Source of the DNA: Proteobacteria bacterium UBA2363 | Lineage (GTDB): Bacteria; Pseudomonadota; Gammaproteobacteria; Xanthomonadales; UBA2363 | NCBI GenBank assembly: GCA_002344355.1 | Contig: DDTN01000008.1 | Coordinates: forward strand, 1,882 to 65,881 | DNA length: 64,000 nucleotides | Direction: 5' to 3' | In this document: positions 10,715 through 18,903 of the stretch, piece by piece | Layout: every line of letters begins with the position of its first letter | How positions within the stretch are numbered: position 1 is the first letter of the stretch | Notes under the pieces: model-generated | What the model was told of the DNA's origin: nothing | Databases searched by the model: none | The model's input: only the letters and a program-made list of their open reading frames with translations | Position numbers and translations under genes: made by a program

Positions 10715-11182
10715 TTACCAAGCCCAGCCGGCGGTCAGGAACGTCTCGCCGCGGTTGCGCCCGCCGGTACCCGCATTGGAGAGATGGCGCAGGGTCAGCA
10801 CCAGGCGCTGTCCGCGCACCCCGGCCAGGGTCATGAACTGCCAGTCGCTGCTGAGCACCTCGCTGGTCTCGCCGACCGCCGCGACGCCGCCGCCGAGGAA
10901 CCACCACGGTCCGGTCCAGCGCAGCGCGGCGCCCAGGAACAGGGTCTCCTCGACGCCCTGGTTGCGGGTCCGGCGCGGGCCGATGTAGCCGCCGACCAGT
11001 TCCAGCGGGAAGCGGTGCGCGCTGAGCCAGCCCAGGGTCGCCACCGGCGCCTGGTCGCCGTCGATCTCGTCGGTGAGGCCGCCGGCGAGCTGCCACTCGG
11101 CACGGGCCGGCGCGCCGCTGCCCGCAAGCAGGACGAGCAGGAGGGCGATGGCGGCCGCGCGCCATCCGGGCGGCGTATACAT
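10715..11182 (-). CDS. PagL-like lipid A 3-O-deacylase (acyloxyacyl hydrolase family)
   Basis: This 155-residue protein has a signal peptide (MYTPPGWRAAAIALLLVLLAGSG, cut near APARAEW) and a body of alternating hydrophobic residues that fits an eight-stranded outer membrane barrel. Near the C-terminus it has RHLSNAGTGGRNRGE, with His133, Ser135 and Glu146. This matches the His-Ser-Glu triad layout of PagL, which removes the 3-O acyl chain of lipid A, and it ends in the aromatic Trp typical of barrels. It stands alone, divergent from the dehydrogenase at 11286. Activity is inferred from the motif only. Confidence 0.8.
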   Translation of the reverse strand: MYTPPGWRAAAIALLLVLLAGSGAPARAEWQLAGGLTDEIDGDQAPVATLGWLSAHRFPLELVGGYIGPRRTRNQGVEETLFLGAALRWTGPWWFLGGGVAAVGETSEVLSSDWQFMTLAGVRGQRLVLTLRHLSNAGTGGRNRGETFLTAGWAW

Positions 11183-11285
11183 GTTGGGATTCCGGGGGCG
11201 GGGCCGGCAGTGTGCCAAGGGCGGCGTCCGTCGTCGAGTACCATCGCGCAGTCGGCGCCAGCCCGCCGCCCCCGGAACCGCCGCC

Positions 11286-12092
11286 ATGGAACGCCGTCCC
11301 CTCGCCCTCGTCACCGGCGCCTCCGCCGGCATCGGCGCCGCCTTCGCCCGCGACCTGGCCGGTCGCGGCTACGACCTGGTGCTGACCGCGCGCCGGGCCG
11401 AACGCCTGCAGGCGCTGGCGGCCGAACTGCACGACCGCCATGGCACGACCTGCACGGTCCTGCCCGCGGACCTGGAGCAGCCGGACGCGCCGGGCCTGCT
11501 GGCGGCGGAACTGGACCGGCGCGGCCTGGCCGTGGAGATGCTGGTCAACAACGCCGGCTACGGCGTGCCGGGCTACCTGCTCGACCCGGACTGGCCGACC
11601 CACGCGCGGTTCCTGCGGATCATGGTCGAGGCGCCCGTGGAGCTCGCCTGGCGGCTGCTGCCGGGCATGCTCGAGCGCGGCCGCGGCCATGTCGTCAACG
11701 TCGCCTCGGTGGCCGGCCTGATCCCCGGCTCGGCCGGGCACACCCTGTACGCGGCGGCCAAGGCGTTCCTGATCCGCTTCTCGCAGTCGCTGGCCCTGGA
11801 ATACCGGGGACGCGGCGTCCACACCTGCGCGGTCTGTCCCGGCTTCACCTGGTCGGAATTCCACGACGTCAACGGCAGCCGGCCGATCATGGACAAGCTG
11901 CCGGGCTGGATGTGGCTGCAGGCCGACCGCGTCGCCCGCGAGGGCGTCGATGCCGTGCTGCGCGGCAAGGTGGTGCAGGTCAGCGGCGTGCAGTACAAGG
12001 CCATCCACCTGCTCACCAAGCTGCTGCCGGAGCGCCTGCTGTTGCGCATGACCGCCCGCCGCTCCGCGCAGTTCCGGGTGCAGGGCCGCTGA
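11286..12092 (+). CDS. short-chain dehydrogenase/reductase
   Basis: This 268-residue classical SDR is an NAD(P)-dependent oxidoreductase of unknown substrate. It has the cofactor motif TGASAGIG (residues 10-17), an Arg pair after strand two (ARRAE) that favours NADPH, NNAG near residue 90, and the catalytic Ser in NVASVAG with YAAAK. The C-terminal region (MWLQADRVAREGVDAVLRGKVV) resembles the DltE/YqjQ-like group of SDRs. It is transcribed alone, divergent from the PagL-like gene with a 103-base gap. Confidence 0.85.
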   Translation: MERRPLALVTGASAGIGAAFARDLAGRGYDLVLTARRAERLQALAAELHDRHGTTCTVLPADLEQPDAPGLLAAELDRRGLAVEMLVNNAGYGVPGYLLDPDWPTHARFLRIMVEAPVELAWRLLPGMLERGRGHVVNVASVAGLIPGSAGHTLYAAAKAFLIRFSQSLALEYRGRGVHTCAVCPGFTWSEFHDVNGSRPIMDKLPGWMWLQADRVAREGVDAVLRGKVVQVSGVQYKAIHLLTKLLPERLLLRMTARRSAQFRVQGR

Positions 12093-12181
12093 GGCGGGGC
12101 GCAGGCCGCGGGTTGCCGGGCGCCGGCACGGGGCCGGCCGATCGTCGTGGAGGTCATGGCCAGCGCCGGCCCTCTCCCCCG

Positions 12182-12207
12182 CCCCTCCCCCGCAGGCGGG
12201 GGAGGGG
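12182..12207. repeat. G/C-only hairpin element, perfect 12-bp stem
   Basis: CCCCTCCCCCGC and GCGGGGGAGGGG form a perfect stem with a 2-base AG turn, and flanking CTCTCC/GGGGAGA allows some further pairing. No T run follows, so it is not a classical intrinsic terminator. Elements of this look are scattered between genes in xanthomonad-type genomes. It lies about 90 bases after the dehydrogenase stop, where it could protect that transcript's 3' end. Confidence 0.75.
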
Positions 12208-12338
12208 AGAAGTGCGGTGCCTTCGCACGGCCGGCACGCGATTGTCAGGGGGATGGCCTGGTTGTCGAGAGGGGCCGGGATCGGACACCAGTCAGGCCGG
12301 AGGCTGGCTGCGCCTGGATCGCGCTCCTCCTCCGGAGC

Positions 12339-12451
12339 CCTGCTCTCCGCGCTCTGCCCTCCGCGCTCTGCCCTCCGCGCCCTGCCCTCCGCGCCCTGCC
12401 CTCCGCGCCCTCCCCCTCCGCGCCCTGCCCTTCGCGCCCTGCTCTCTGCGC
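12339..12451. repeat. tandem repeat, 8 copies of a 14-mer
   Basis: About eight head-to-tail copies of the unit CCTGCCCTCCGCGC fill this stretch. The inner copies are nearly perfect, the outer ones have C/T changes and one copy is 15 bases long. It is purely intergenic, between the converging SDR and lolD genes. The whole 12093-12477 gap (385 bases) holds this array, the hairpin at 12182 and the 7-mer repeat that follows, and no coding sequence that I can see. Confidence 0.85.
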
Positions 12452-12479
12452 CCCGGTCCCCGGTCCCCGCTCCCCGGTC
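12452..12479. repeat. short GGTCCCC tandem repeat running into the lolD stop
   Basis: Three to four copies of the 7-mer GGTCCCC (one changed to GCTCCCC) directly follow the 14-mer array and end in the lolD stop codon. The unit is close to, but not the same as, the GGGTCCC 7-mer in the nuoD-nuoE gap. Confidence 0.75.
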
Positions 12480-13164
12480 AGCCCGCCTGCAGCAGGCGGC
12501 CGTCGGCGATCTCCAGGACGCGGCCGGTGCGCGCCGCCAGGTCGCGATCGTGGGTGACCAGGACCAGGGCGGTTCCGTACTCGCGGTTGAGTTCCAGCAT
12601 CAGCTCGTACACGGCGGCGGCGTTGCGCGCGTCGAGGTTGCCGGTCGGCTCGTCGCCCAGCACGCAGGCCGGCCGGGTCACCAGGGCCCGCGCCACCGCC
12701 GCCCGCTGGCGCTCGCCACCGGACAGCTCGCCGGGCTTGTGGTGGCTGCGCGCCGCCAGGCCGACCCGCTCGAGCAGCGCGCGGGCGCGATCCTGGGCGG
12801 GACCCACCGCCAGGCCGCCGATCACCAGCGGCATCGCCACGTTCTCCAGCGCCGTGAACTCCGGCAACAGGTGGTGGAACTGGTAGATGAAGCCCAGTGC
12901 CCGGTTGCGCAGGCGGCCGCGCGCGGCATCGCCCAGCCGCGACATCGGCTGGCCGAGCACCTCGACCTCGCCGGCGCTGGGCGAGTCCAGGCCGCCGAGC
13001 AGGTGCAGCAGGGTGCTCTTGCCCGAGCCGGAGGCGCCGACGATGGCCAGGGTCTCGCCCTGGCGGACCGCCAGGTCGACGCCCTTGAGCACCTCGGTGC
13101 GGATGCTGCCCTCGGCGTAGGTCTTGGCCAGGCCGCGGCCGGCCAGCACGATGGCTTCACTCAT
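12478..13164 (-). CDS. lolD: lipoprotein-releasing ABC transporter ATPase LolD
   Basis: This 228-residue ABC ATPase powers extraction of outer-membrane lipoproteins from the inner membrane and their hand-off to LolA. Walker A is GASGSGKST, the signature is LSGGERQR, and Walker B with the D-loop reads CVLGDEPTGNLD. The family stretch FIYQFHHLLPEFTALENV is present. Its start overlaps the end of the permease gene by 8 bases. It is the last gene of the sdh-lol run, and its stop codon lies inside a tandem repeat. Confidence 0.97.
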   Translation of the reverse strand: MSEAIVLAGRGLAKTYAEGSIRTEVLKGVDLAVRQGETLAIVGASGSGKSTLLHLLGGLDSPSAGEVEVLGQPMSRLGDAARGRLRNRALGFIYQFHHLLPEFTALENVAMPLVIGGLAVGPAQDRARALLERVGLAARSHHKPGELSGGERQRAAVARALVTRPACVLGDEPTGNLDARNAAAVYELMLELNREYGTALVLVTHDRDLAARTGRVLEIADGRLLQAG

Positions 13165-14407
13165 AGCGCAGCGCCGTGGCCGGATCGACGCGCGAGGCGC
13201 GCCAGGCGGGATAGAGGGTGGCCAGCGCCGCCAGCGCCAGGGCCACCATCGTGGTGGTGACGATGTCGCCGGCCTGCGGGTCCGAGGGCAGCGAACTGAT
13301 GTAGTAGATGTCCGGCGACAGGAACTGCCGGTCCAGCACGCGCTCCAGCCACTGCACCAGGCGCTCGACGTTGTAGGACAGCGCCAGCCCCCCGGCCAGG
13401 CCCAGCAGGGTGCCGAACACGCCGATGATCGAGCCCTGCACCATGAACACCGCCATCACCTGGCGCGGCGTCAAGCCCAGCGTGCGCAGGATGGCGATGT
13501 CGCTCTGCTTGTCGGTGACCAGCATCACCAGGCTGGACACCAGGTTGAACGCCGCGACCGCGACGATCAGCGACAGGATGATGAACATGACCAGCTTCTC
13601 CATGCGCACCGCCTCGAAGAAGTTGGCGTTCTCCTGGCTCCAGTCGCGCACCCGGTACAGGCCGCCCAGGCGGTCGGCGAGGTCGCGCGCCACGTGCCAG
13701 GCCTGGAACAGGTCGACCAGCTTGAGGCGCACGCCGCTGACCTGGTCGGCCATCCGGTACAGGCGCTGGGCGTCGGCCAGGTGCACCAGGGCCAGGCCGC
13801 GGTCGTACTCCTGCATGCCGGCCTCGAAGATGCCGACCACGGTGAAGCTGCGCAGGGTCGGCATGGCGCCGACCGGGGTGGCGCGCACCTCCGGCGCGTA
13901 GACCGTCACGCGGTCGCCCAGGCGGGCGCCCAGCACCCAGGCCAGCTCCTGGCCCAGCACGATGCCGAACTCGCCGGGCCGCAGCGCGTCCAGGCTGCCC
14001 TGCTTGACGTCCCCGGCGACCTCGGAGACGGTCATCTCCAGCGCCGGGTCGATGCCGCGCACGATGGCGCCGGCGACCTGCTGGCCCTGCAGCATGGCCT
14101 CGCGTTCGACGTAGGGCGCCGCGCCGGTGACCCGGGCGTCGGCCATCGCCTCGTCCAGCGCCGATTGCCATTCCTCGCGCGCCAGGCCGGTGCCGACGCC
14201 GGCGATGGTGGCGTGCGAGATCATGCCCAGGATGCGCGCGCGCAGCTCCTTCTCGAAGCCGTTCATCACCGAGACCACGGTGATCAGGGCGGTCACCCCC
14301 AGGGCGATGCCCAGCACCGAGGCGGCCGAGATGAAGGAGATGAAGCCGTTGCGGCGCTTGGCGCGCGTGTAGCGCAGGCCGATGCACAGGGCGAGCGGTC
14401 GGAACAT
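13157..14407 (-). CDS. lipoprotein-releasing ABC transporter permease (LolC/LolE family)
   Basis: This 416-residue membrane protein has one N-terminal helix (SAASVLGIALGVTALITVVSVMNG), a large periplasmic domain of about 200 residues, then three C-terminal helices in an FtsX-like domain. This is the LolC/LolE architecture. Only one permease gene is next to lolD, so the complex may be a homodimer of a hybrid LolC/E (LolF type), or a second permease may lie elsewhere. The extreme N-terminus (FRPLALCIGLRYTRAKRRNGFISF) is a hallmark of the family. It follows ygfX by 58 bases. Confidence 0.93.
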   Translation of the reverse strand: MFRPLALCIGLRYTRAKRRNGFISFISAASVLGIALGVTALITVVSVMNGFEKELRARILGMISHATIAGVGTGLAREEWQSALDEAMADARVTGAAPYVEREAMLQGQQVAGAIVRGIDPALEMTVSEVAGDVKQGSLDALRPGEFGIVLGQELAWVLGARLGDRVTVYAPEVRATPVGAMPTLRSFTVVGIFEAGMQEYDRGLALVHLADAQRLYRMADQVSGVRLKLVDLFQAWHVARDLADRLGGLYRVRDWSQENANFFEAVRMEKLVMFIILSLIVAVAAFNLVSSLVMLVTDKQSDIAILRTLGLTPRQVMAVFMVQGSIIGVFGTLLGLAGGLALSYNVERLVQWLERVLDRQFLSPDIYYISSLPSDPQAGDIVTTTMVALALAALATLYPAWRASRVDPATALRYE

Positions 14408-14465
14408 CCGGTCGATCGGGGGCAGGAGCGGTTGCGGAGCTTAACCCGAAAGGTCCGGGCCGGGC

Positions 14466-14897
14466 TCAACCGGCATCGCCCTGCGCGGCGCCCTCCCGGC
14501 GCACGCGGATGCGCAGGCGCCGCATGTCGTCGGCCGGCAGGCTGTCCGGCCACAGCACCAGGCGATGGCGGCGTCCGCCGACCTCGAGGTCGAGCGCCAG
14601 CAGCGGCCCGGCCTGTCGGGTCGCGCACAGGCGCGCCGGACGCGGACCTTCGCCGAGGTCGACCTGCCAGGCGCCCGCGCCGTCCCAGACCAGCCTCCGC
14701 CAGCGCGGCGCCCGCCGATGCCGCCAGGCGAGGCCGGCGAGCGCCGCCAGCACGACCAGGGCGATCGCCAGGCGCAGCCCGGCCGGCCAGGGCGACAGCA
14801 GCGGCACCGCCAGCACGGCCAGCGCCAGCAGCGCCGCGGCCAGCGCCTGCCAGCGCGAGGGCCGCGGCTCAAGCCGCAGGGTCGGCGCGCAGTGCAT
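14466..14897 (-). CDS. ygfX: YgfX/CptA-like membrane protein
   Basis: This 143-residue protein has two hydrophobic helices (about residues 15-33 and 37-58), then a basic, soluble C-terminal half with repeated Arg/Trp and strand-like segments (RHRLVLWPDSL). Both the topology and the position fit YgfX (CptA), the small inner-membrane partner encoded after sdhE. In E. coli it has been described both as a toxin acting on the cytoskeleton and as a membrane anchor linked to flavinylation; which applies here is unknown. It overlaps the sdhE end by 29 bases. Confidence 0.8.
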   Translation of the reverse strand: MHCAPTLRLEPRPSRWQALAAALLALAVLAVPLLSPWPAGLRLAIALVVLAALAGLAWRHRRAPRWRRLVWDGAGAWQVDLGEGPRPARLCATRQAGPLLALDLEVGGRRHRLVLWPDSLPADDMRRLRIRVRREGAAQGDAG

Positions 14898-15141
14898 CGA
14901 CCAGGCCGGCCAGGCCGGCGTCGTCGGGACGGCCCTGGCCCAGGCACCAGCGCCAGAGCTGGTCGTCCTCGCAGTCGAGCAGGCGCTCGAAGCGGTCCAG
15001 GCCGGCCTCGTCGCCGGCGGCCAGCAGGCGCTCCAGGCAGCGGCCGAGAAGCTGGTCGAGTTCGCGCATGCCGCGCCGGCAACGCCAGCGCAGGCGCGCC
15101 GCCCTGGCGGCGGGATCGGCGTCGGCCGCGGCCCGGCTCAC
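14869..15141 (-). CDS. sdhE: FAD assembly factor SdhE
   Basis: This 90-residue all-helical protein promotes covalent attachment of FAD to SdhA. The signature RGMRELD (residues 23-29) contains the Arg-Gly-x-x-Glu that contacts the flavoprotein, and the later FERLLDCEDDQLWRWCLG is typical of the family. It sits directly downstream of the sdh structural genes with 4-base overlaps on the upstream side, consistent with co-expression with its client SdhA. Confidence 0.95.
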   Translation of the reverse strand: MSRAAADADPAARAARLRWRCRRGMRELDQLLGRCLERLLAAGDEAGLDRFERLLDCEDDQLWRWCLGQGRPDDAGLAGLVDALRADPAA

Positions 15142-15422
15142 AGGAGCCGCTTGACGATCTCCAGCGCCGCCGACACCGCGAACGCCAGGATCAGCACCGA
15201 CCAGTGCCGGGGCGGATGGCCGAGGATCGCCGGCGAGAAGCCCAGCAGGGTCAGCGCCAGGCCGTTGATCGCCAGGGCGATGCCGGTGAGCACGGCGACC
15301 ACGCCCTCGGCGTTGACGATCGCGTTCGCGGCCAGCCCCAGGGCGGCCAGGCCGGCCAGCAGCAGGAAGCCGGCGGCCGCGCGGACGACCACGTGCATGG
15401 CCGGTTGCGCCTGCGGCTCCAT
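15138..15422 (-). CDS. small membrane protein of unknown function between sdhB and sdhE
   Basis: I do not recognise this 94-residue protein. It has about three hydrophobic helices (residues about 10-33, 38-62 and 72-90) separated by very short loops and ends in a basic EIVKRLL. Its ATG shares one base with the sdhB stop (TGATG), and its end overlaps the sdhE start by 4 bases, so it is translated as part of the sdh operon. The placement argues for a role in assembly or anchoring of complex II, but no motif shows this. Confidence 0.8.
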   Translation of the reverse strand: MEPQAQPAMHVVVRAAAGFLLLAGLAALGLAANAIVNAEGVVAVLTGIALAINGLALTLLGFSPAILGHPPRHWSVLILAFAVSAALEIVKRLL

Positions 15423-16207
15423 CACGCGCCCTGCCGCTCGACCATCAGCTTCTTGATCTCGCCGATCGCCTGCGCGGGATTGAGGCCCTTCGGACAGGTG
15501 TCGGTGCAGTTCATGATGGTGTGGCAGCGGTACAGCCGGAACGGGTCCTCGAGCTGGTCCAGGCGCTCGCCGGTGGCCTCGTCGCGGCTGTCGACGATCC
15601 AGCGGTAGGCCTGCAGCAGCACGGCCGGGCCCAGGTAGCGGTCGCCGTTCCACCAGTAGCTGGGGCAGGCGGTCGAGCAGCTCGCGCACAGGATGCACTC
15701 GTACAGGCCGTCGAGCTTCTTGCGGTCCTCCGGCGACTGCAGGCGCTCGCGGCCGGACGGCGCCGGCGTGTCGGTCTTCAGCCAGGGCTGGATCGAGGCG
15801 TACTGCGCGTAGAAGTGGGTCATGTCCGGGACCAGGTCCTTGACCACCGGCATGTGCGGCAGCGGATAGATCCGGACCTCGCCCTTGATGTCCTCGATGG
15901 CCTTGGTGCAGGCCAGGGTGTTGCGACCGTCGATGTTCATCGAGCACGAGCCGCAGATGCCCTCCCGGCACGAGCGCCGGAAGGTCAGGGTCGGGTCGAT
16001 CTCGTTCTTGATCTTGATCAGCGCGTCCAGGACCATCGGGCCGCAGCTGTCCATGTCGATCTCGTAGGTGTCGGTGCGCGGGTTGCCGTTGCCGTCCGGG
16101 TCCCAGCGGTAGACCTTGAAGCGGCGCACGTTGCCGGCGCCGGCGGGCGCCTGCCAGGTCTTGCCGGGGCCGATCTTCGAGTTCTTGGGTAGGGTGAACT
16201 CAGCCAT
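15422..16207 (-). CDS. sdhB: succinate dehydrogenase iron-sulfur subunit
   Basis: This 261-residue iron-sulfur subunit of complex II passes electrons from SdhA to quinone. The 2Fe-2S ligands are in CREGICGSCSMNIDG and a later Cys (LAC), the 4Fe-4S motif is CILCASCSTACP, and the 3Fe-4S ligands follow in CHTIMNCTDTCPKGLNP. The length is slightly above the E. coli protein (about 238) because of an N-terminal extension of roughly 20 residues. It is 60 bases downstream of sdhA. Confidence 0.98.
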   Translation of the reverse strand: MAEFTLPKNSKIGPGKTWQAPAGAGNVRRFKVYRWDPDGNGNPRTDTYEIDMDSCGPMVLDALIKIKNEIDPTLTFRRSCREGICGSCSMNIDGRNTLACTKAIEDIKGEVRIYPLPHMPVVKDLVPDMTHFYAQYASIQPWLKTDTPAPSGRERLQSPEDRKKLDGLYECILCASCSTACPSYWWNGDRYLGPAVLLQAYRWIVDSRDEATGERLDQLEDPFRLYRCHTIMNCTDTCPKGLNPAQAIGEIKKLMVERQGA

Positions 16208-16267
16208 GGTGTCCTCTGCCTGTGGCCCCCGGCCGCGACGGCCGGGGCGTTGGGTCGGGTGCGCGGA

Positions 16268-18058
16268 TCAGTAGACGCGGGCCTTGGGCGGCACCGGATC
16301 GACGTCGGCGGTCAGGGTGTTCATGTGCACCGGGCGGTAGTCGATGGTCGGCTTGCCGCGGGCGTCGACCCAGCACAGCGTGTGCTTCTGCCAGTTGCTG
16401 TCGTCGCGGTCCTTGAAGTCCTCGCGGGCGTGTGCGCCGCGCGACTCGGTGCGGTTCTCGGCCGAGACCATGGTCGCCACCGCCTGGCCGAGCAGGTTCT
16501 GCAGTTCCAGGGTCTCGATCAGGTCGGAGTTCCACACCAGCGAACGGTCGCTGACCCGGACGTCGGAGAAGCTGTCGTGCACCTTGCCGATGCGCTCGAC
16601 GCCCTGCGCCAGGGTCTGGGCGGTGCGGAACACCGCGGCGTCGGCCTGCATCACCCGCTGCATGTCCAGGCGGATCTGCGCGGTCGGCGTCGAGCCGCGG
16701 GCGCTGCGCAGGCGGTCGAGGTTGTCGAGCGCGGCATCGCAGGCCGAGCGCGGCAGCTTCGGGTGGGCGGCACCCGGCGACAGCGTCGCGGCGCAGCGGT
16801 TGGCCACGGCGCGGCCGAACACCACCAGGTCGAGCAGCGAGTTGCTGCCCAGCCGGTTGGCGCCGTGCACCGAGACGCAGGCCGCCTCGCCGATCGAGTA
16901 CAGGCCGGGGACCACGGCATCGGGGTCGCCGCCGCGCAGCTGCACGACCTCGCCGTGGTAGTTGGTCGGGATGCCGCCCATGTTGTAGTGGACGGTCGGC
17001 AGCACCGGGATCGGCTGCCGGGTGACGTCGACGCCGGCGAAGATCTTGGCGGTCTCGGCGATGCCGGGCAGGCGCTCGTGGATGACCTCCGGCCCGAGGT
17101 GGGTGAGGTCGAGCAGGATGTGGTCCTTGTCGGCGCCGCAGCCGCGGCCCTCGCGGATCTCGATGGTCATCGAGCGGCTGACCATGTCGCGCGGCGCCAG
17201 ATCCTTGACGCTGGGCGCGTAGCGCTCCATGAAGCGCTCGCCGGCGGCGTTGCGCAGGATGCCGCCCTCGCCGCGCACGCCCTCGGTGATCAGGCAGCCG
17301 GCGCCGTAGATGCCGGTCGGGTGGAACTGCACGAATTCCATGTCCTGGAGGGCCAGGCCGGCGCGCAGCGCCATGCCGCCGCCGTCGCCGGTGCAGGTGT
17401 GCGCCGAGGTCGCCGAGAAGTAGGCGCGGCCGTAGCCGCCGGTGGCCAGCACCACGCCGTGGGCGCGGAACAGGTGCAGCTCGCCGGTCGCCATCTCCAG
17501 GGCCAGCACGCCGCGGCAGGCGCCCTCGTCGTCCATGATCAGGTCGAGCGCGAAGAACTCCACGAAGAAGCGGGCGTCGTGGGCCAGCGACTGCTGGTAG
17601 AGCGTGTGCAGGATGGCGTGGCCGGTACGGTCGGCGGCGGCGCAGGTGCGCTGCGCCGGCGGTCCCTCGCCGAAGCGGGTGGTCATGCCGCCGAACGGGC
17701 GCTGGTAGATGCGGCCGTCCTCGGTGCGCGAGAACGGCACGCCGTAGTGCTCGAGCTCGATGATCGCCGGAATCGCCTCCTTGCACATGTACTCGATGGC
17801 GTCCTGGTCGCCCAGCCAGTCCGAGCCCTTGACGGTGTCGTAGAAGTGGTAGCGCCAGTCGTCCTCGCCCATGTTGGCGAGCGCCGCGGCGACACCGCCC
17901 TGCGCCGCGACCGTGTGCGAGCGGGTCGGGAAGACCTTGGTCAGGCAGGCGGTGTTGAGGCCCTTCTGGGCCAGGCCGAAGGTGGCGCGCAGGCCGGCGC
18001 CGCCGGCGCCGACCACCACCATGTCGAAGAAGTGCTCGTGGATCTTGTAGGCGTCCAT
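16268..18058 (-). CDS. sdhA: succinate dehydrogenase flavoprotein subunit
   Basis: This 596-residue subunit oxidises succinate to fumarate using covalently bound FAD. It has the dinucleotide fold VVVGAGGAGLRATFGLAQ near residue 15, the flavin-linking His in TRSHTVAAQGG, the substrate loop with HPTGIYGAGCLITEG and the HGANRLGSNSLLDLVVFGR stretch. Length and motifs are standard for proteobacterial complex II. It starts 4 bases after the sdhD stop. Two dedicated maturation factors, SdhE and SdhAF4, are encoded in the same cluster. Confidence 0.99.
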   Translation of the reverse strand: MDAYKIHEHFFDMVVVGAGGAGLRATFGLAQKGLNTACLTKVFPTRSHTVAAQGGVAAALANMGEDDWRYHFYDTVKGSDWLGDQDAIEYMCKEAIPAIIELEHYGVPFSRTEDGRIYQRPFGGMTTRFGEGPPAQRTCAAADRTGHAILHTLYQQSLAHDARFFVEFFALDLIMDDEGACRGVLALEMATGELHLFRAHGVVLATGGYGRAYFSATSAHTCTGDGGGMALRAGLALQDMEFVQFHPTGIYGAGCLITEGVRGEGGILRNAAGERFMERYAPSVKDLAPRDMVSRSMTIEIREGRGCGADKDHILLDLTHLGPEVIHERLPGIAETAKIFAGVDVTRQPIPVLPTVHYNMGGIPTNYHGEVVQLRGGDPDAVVPGLYSIGEAACVSVHGANRLGSNSLLDLVVFGRAVANRCAATLSPGAAHPKLPRSACDAALDNLDRLRSARGSTPTAQIRLDMQRVMQADAAVFRTAQTLAQGVERIGKVHDSFSDVRVSDRSLVWNSDLIETLELQNLLGQAVATMVSAENRTESRGAHAREDFKDRDDSNWQKHTLCWVDARGKPTIDYRPVHMNTLTADVDPVPPKARVY

Positions 18059-18062
18059 GCGC

Positions 18063-18461
18063 TCAGTTGCCCAATGCGATGCGGATGACGGCCAGCGCCG
18101 CCAGGAGGGCGCCGGCCAGCGCCGCGAACTTGATGGCGACCTGCAGCGCCACTTCCAGCCAGCGGGTGTGCACGTAGTCCTCGACGATCACCTGCAGGCC
18201 GAGCTGGGCGTGCCAGAACAGGGCGCCGATGAAGGCGATCATCAGCATGCCCGTCACCGGCTCGGCGAGCCGGGCGCGGACCACGAAGGGATCCTGGCCG
18301 ACCAGGGCGACGACGGTGAACACGAACCACAGCGACAGCGGCACCAGGGCGATCGCGGTCAGCCGCTGCAGCCAGAAGTGCCGGGTGCCGCCGCTGCCGG
18401 CCGCGCCCAGGCCCTTGACGCGCTTGAGCGGCGTGCGCAACTGCCTGGCCCGCGCGCTCAT
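18063..18461 (-). CDS. sdhD: succinate dehydrogenase membrane anchor subunit
   Basis: This 132-residue hydrophobic protein with three helices anchors SdhAB in the membrane and helps form the heme and quinone sites. The first helix follows GGTRHFWLQRLTAIALVPLS, where the WLQRxTA pattern is typical of SdhD, and the second carries HAQLGLQVIVEDYVH with candidate heme-ligand histidines. Its ATG overlaps the sdhC stop by 4 bases. Confidence 0.95.
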   Translation of the reverse strand: MSARARQLRTPLKRVKGLGAAGSGGTRHFWLQRLTAIALVPLSLWFVFTVVALVGQDPFVVRARLAEPVTGMLMIAFIGALFWHAQLGLQVIVEDYVHTRWLEVALQVAIKFAALAGALLAALAVIRIALGN

Positions 18462-18841
18462 GCCGCACCCCCGCGCGCCAGCAGCCAGATCGCCGCGGTC
18501 AACGCGACGGTCCCGGCCAGCACCGCGATGCCGGTCGCCCGGGTGCGCGATTTCTCGTAGCCCCAGCCGGCATCCCAGGCCAGGTGGCGCACGCCGTTGA
18601 GCAGGTGGTAGACCAGGGCGGCGGTCCACAGCAGCAGCAGGGCCTGCCCCGCCGCCGAGCCGGCGAAGGCCAGGAACCGGGCGTGCGCCTCGCCGCCGGA
18701 GGCGACCGTCATCAGCCACCACACCAGCATGGCGCTGCCGAGCGCCAGGAAGCCGCCGGAGGCGCGGTGCAGGATGGACAGCGCCATCGACAGCGGCCAG
18801 CGATACACCTGCAGATGCGGCGACAAGGGTCGTTCGCGCAT
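18458..18841 (-). CDS. sdhC: succinate dehydrogenase cytochrome b556 subunit
   Basis: This 127-residue membrane subunit of complex II has three helices. The opening RPLSPHLQVYRWPLSMALS and SILHRASGGFLA carry the quinone-site Ser and Arg of the family, and the heme-ligand region HLLNGVRHLAWDAG is clear in helix two. The ATG was chosen for the family N-terminus; the frame continues upstream without resemblance. It overlaps sdhD by 4 bases and follows the sdhAF4 gene by 62 bases. Confidence 0.96.
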   Translation of the reverse strand: MRERPLSPHLQVYRWPLSMALSILHRASGGFLALGSAMLVWWLMTVASGGEAHARFLAFAGSAAGQALLLLWTAALVYHLLNGVRHLAWDAGWGYEKSRTRATGIAVLAGTVALTAAIWLLARGGAA

Positions 18842-18903
18842 GGGCTGTTCACTCCGTCCTTGAGCGGGCTGCGGCGCGGCCGGAACGGCCGTGCCCGGGC
18901 CCA

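Noticed and set aside
12339..12479. CRISPR-like array
   Set aside because: The repeats are directly adjacent 14-mers and 7-mers without unique spacers, and there are no cas genes.
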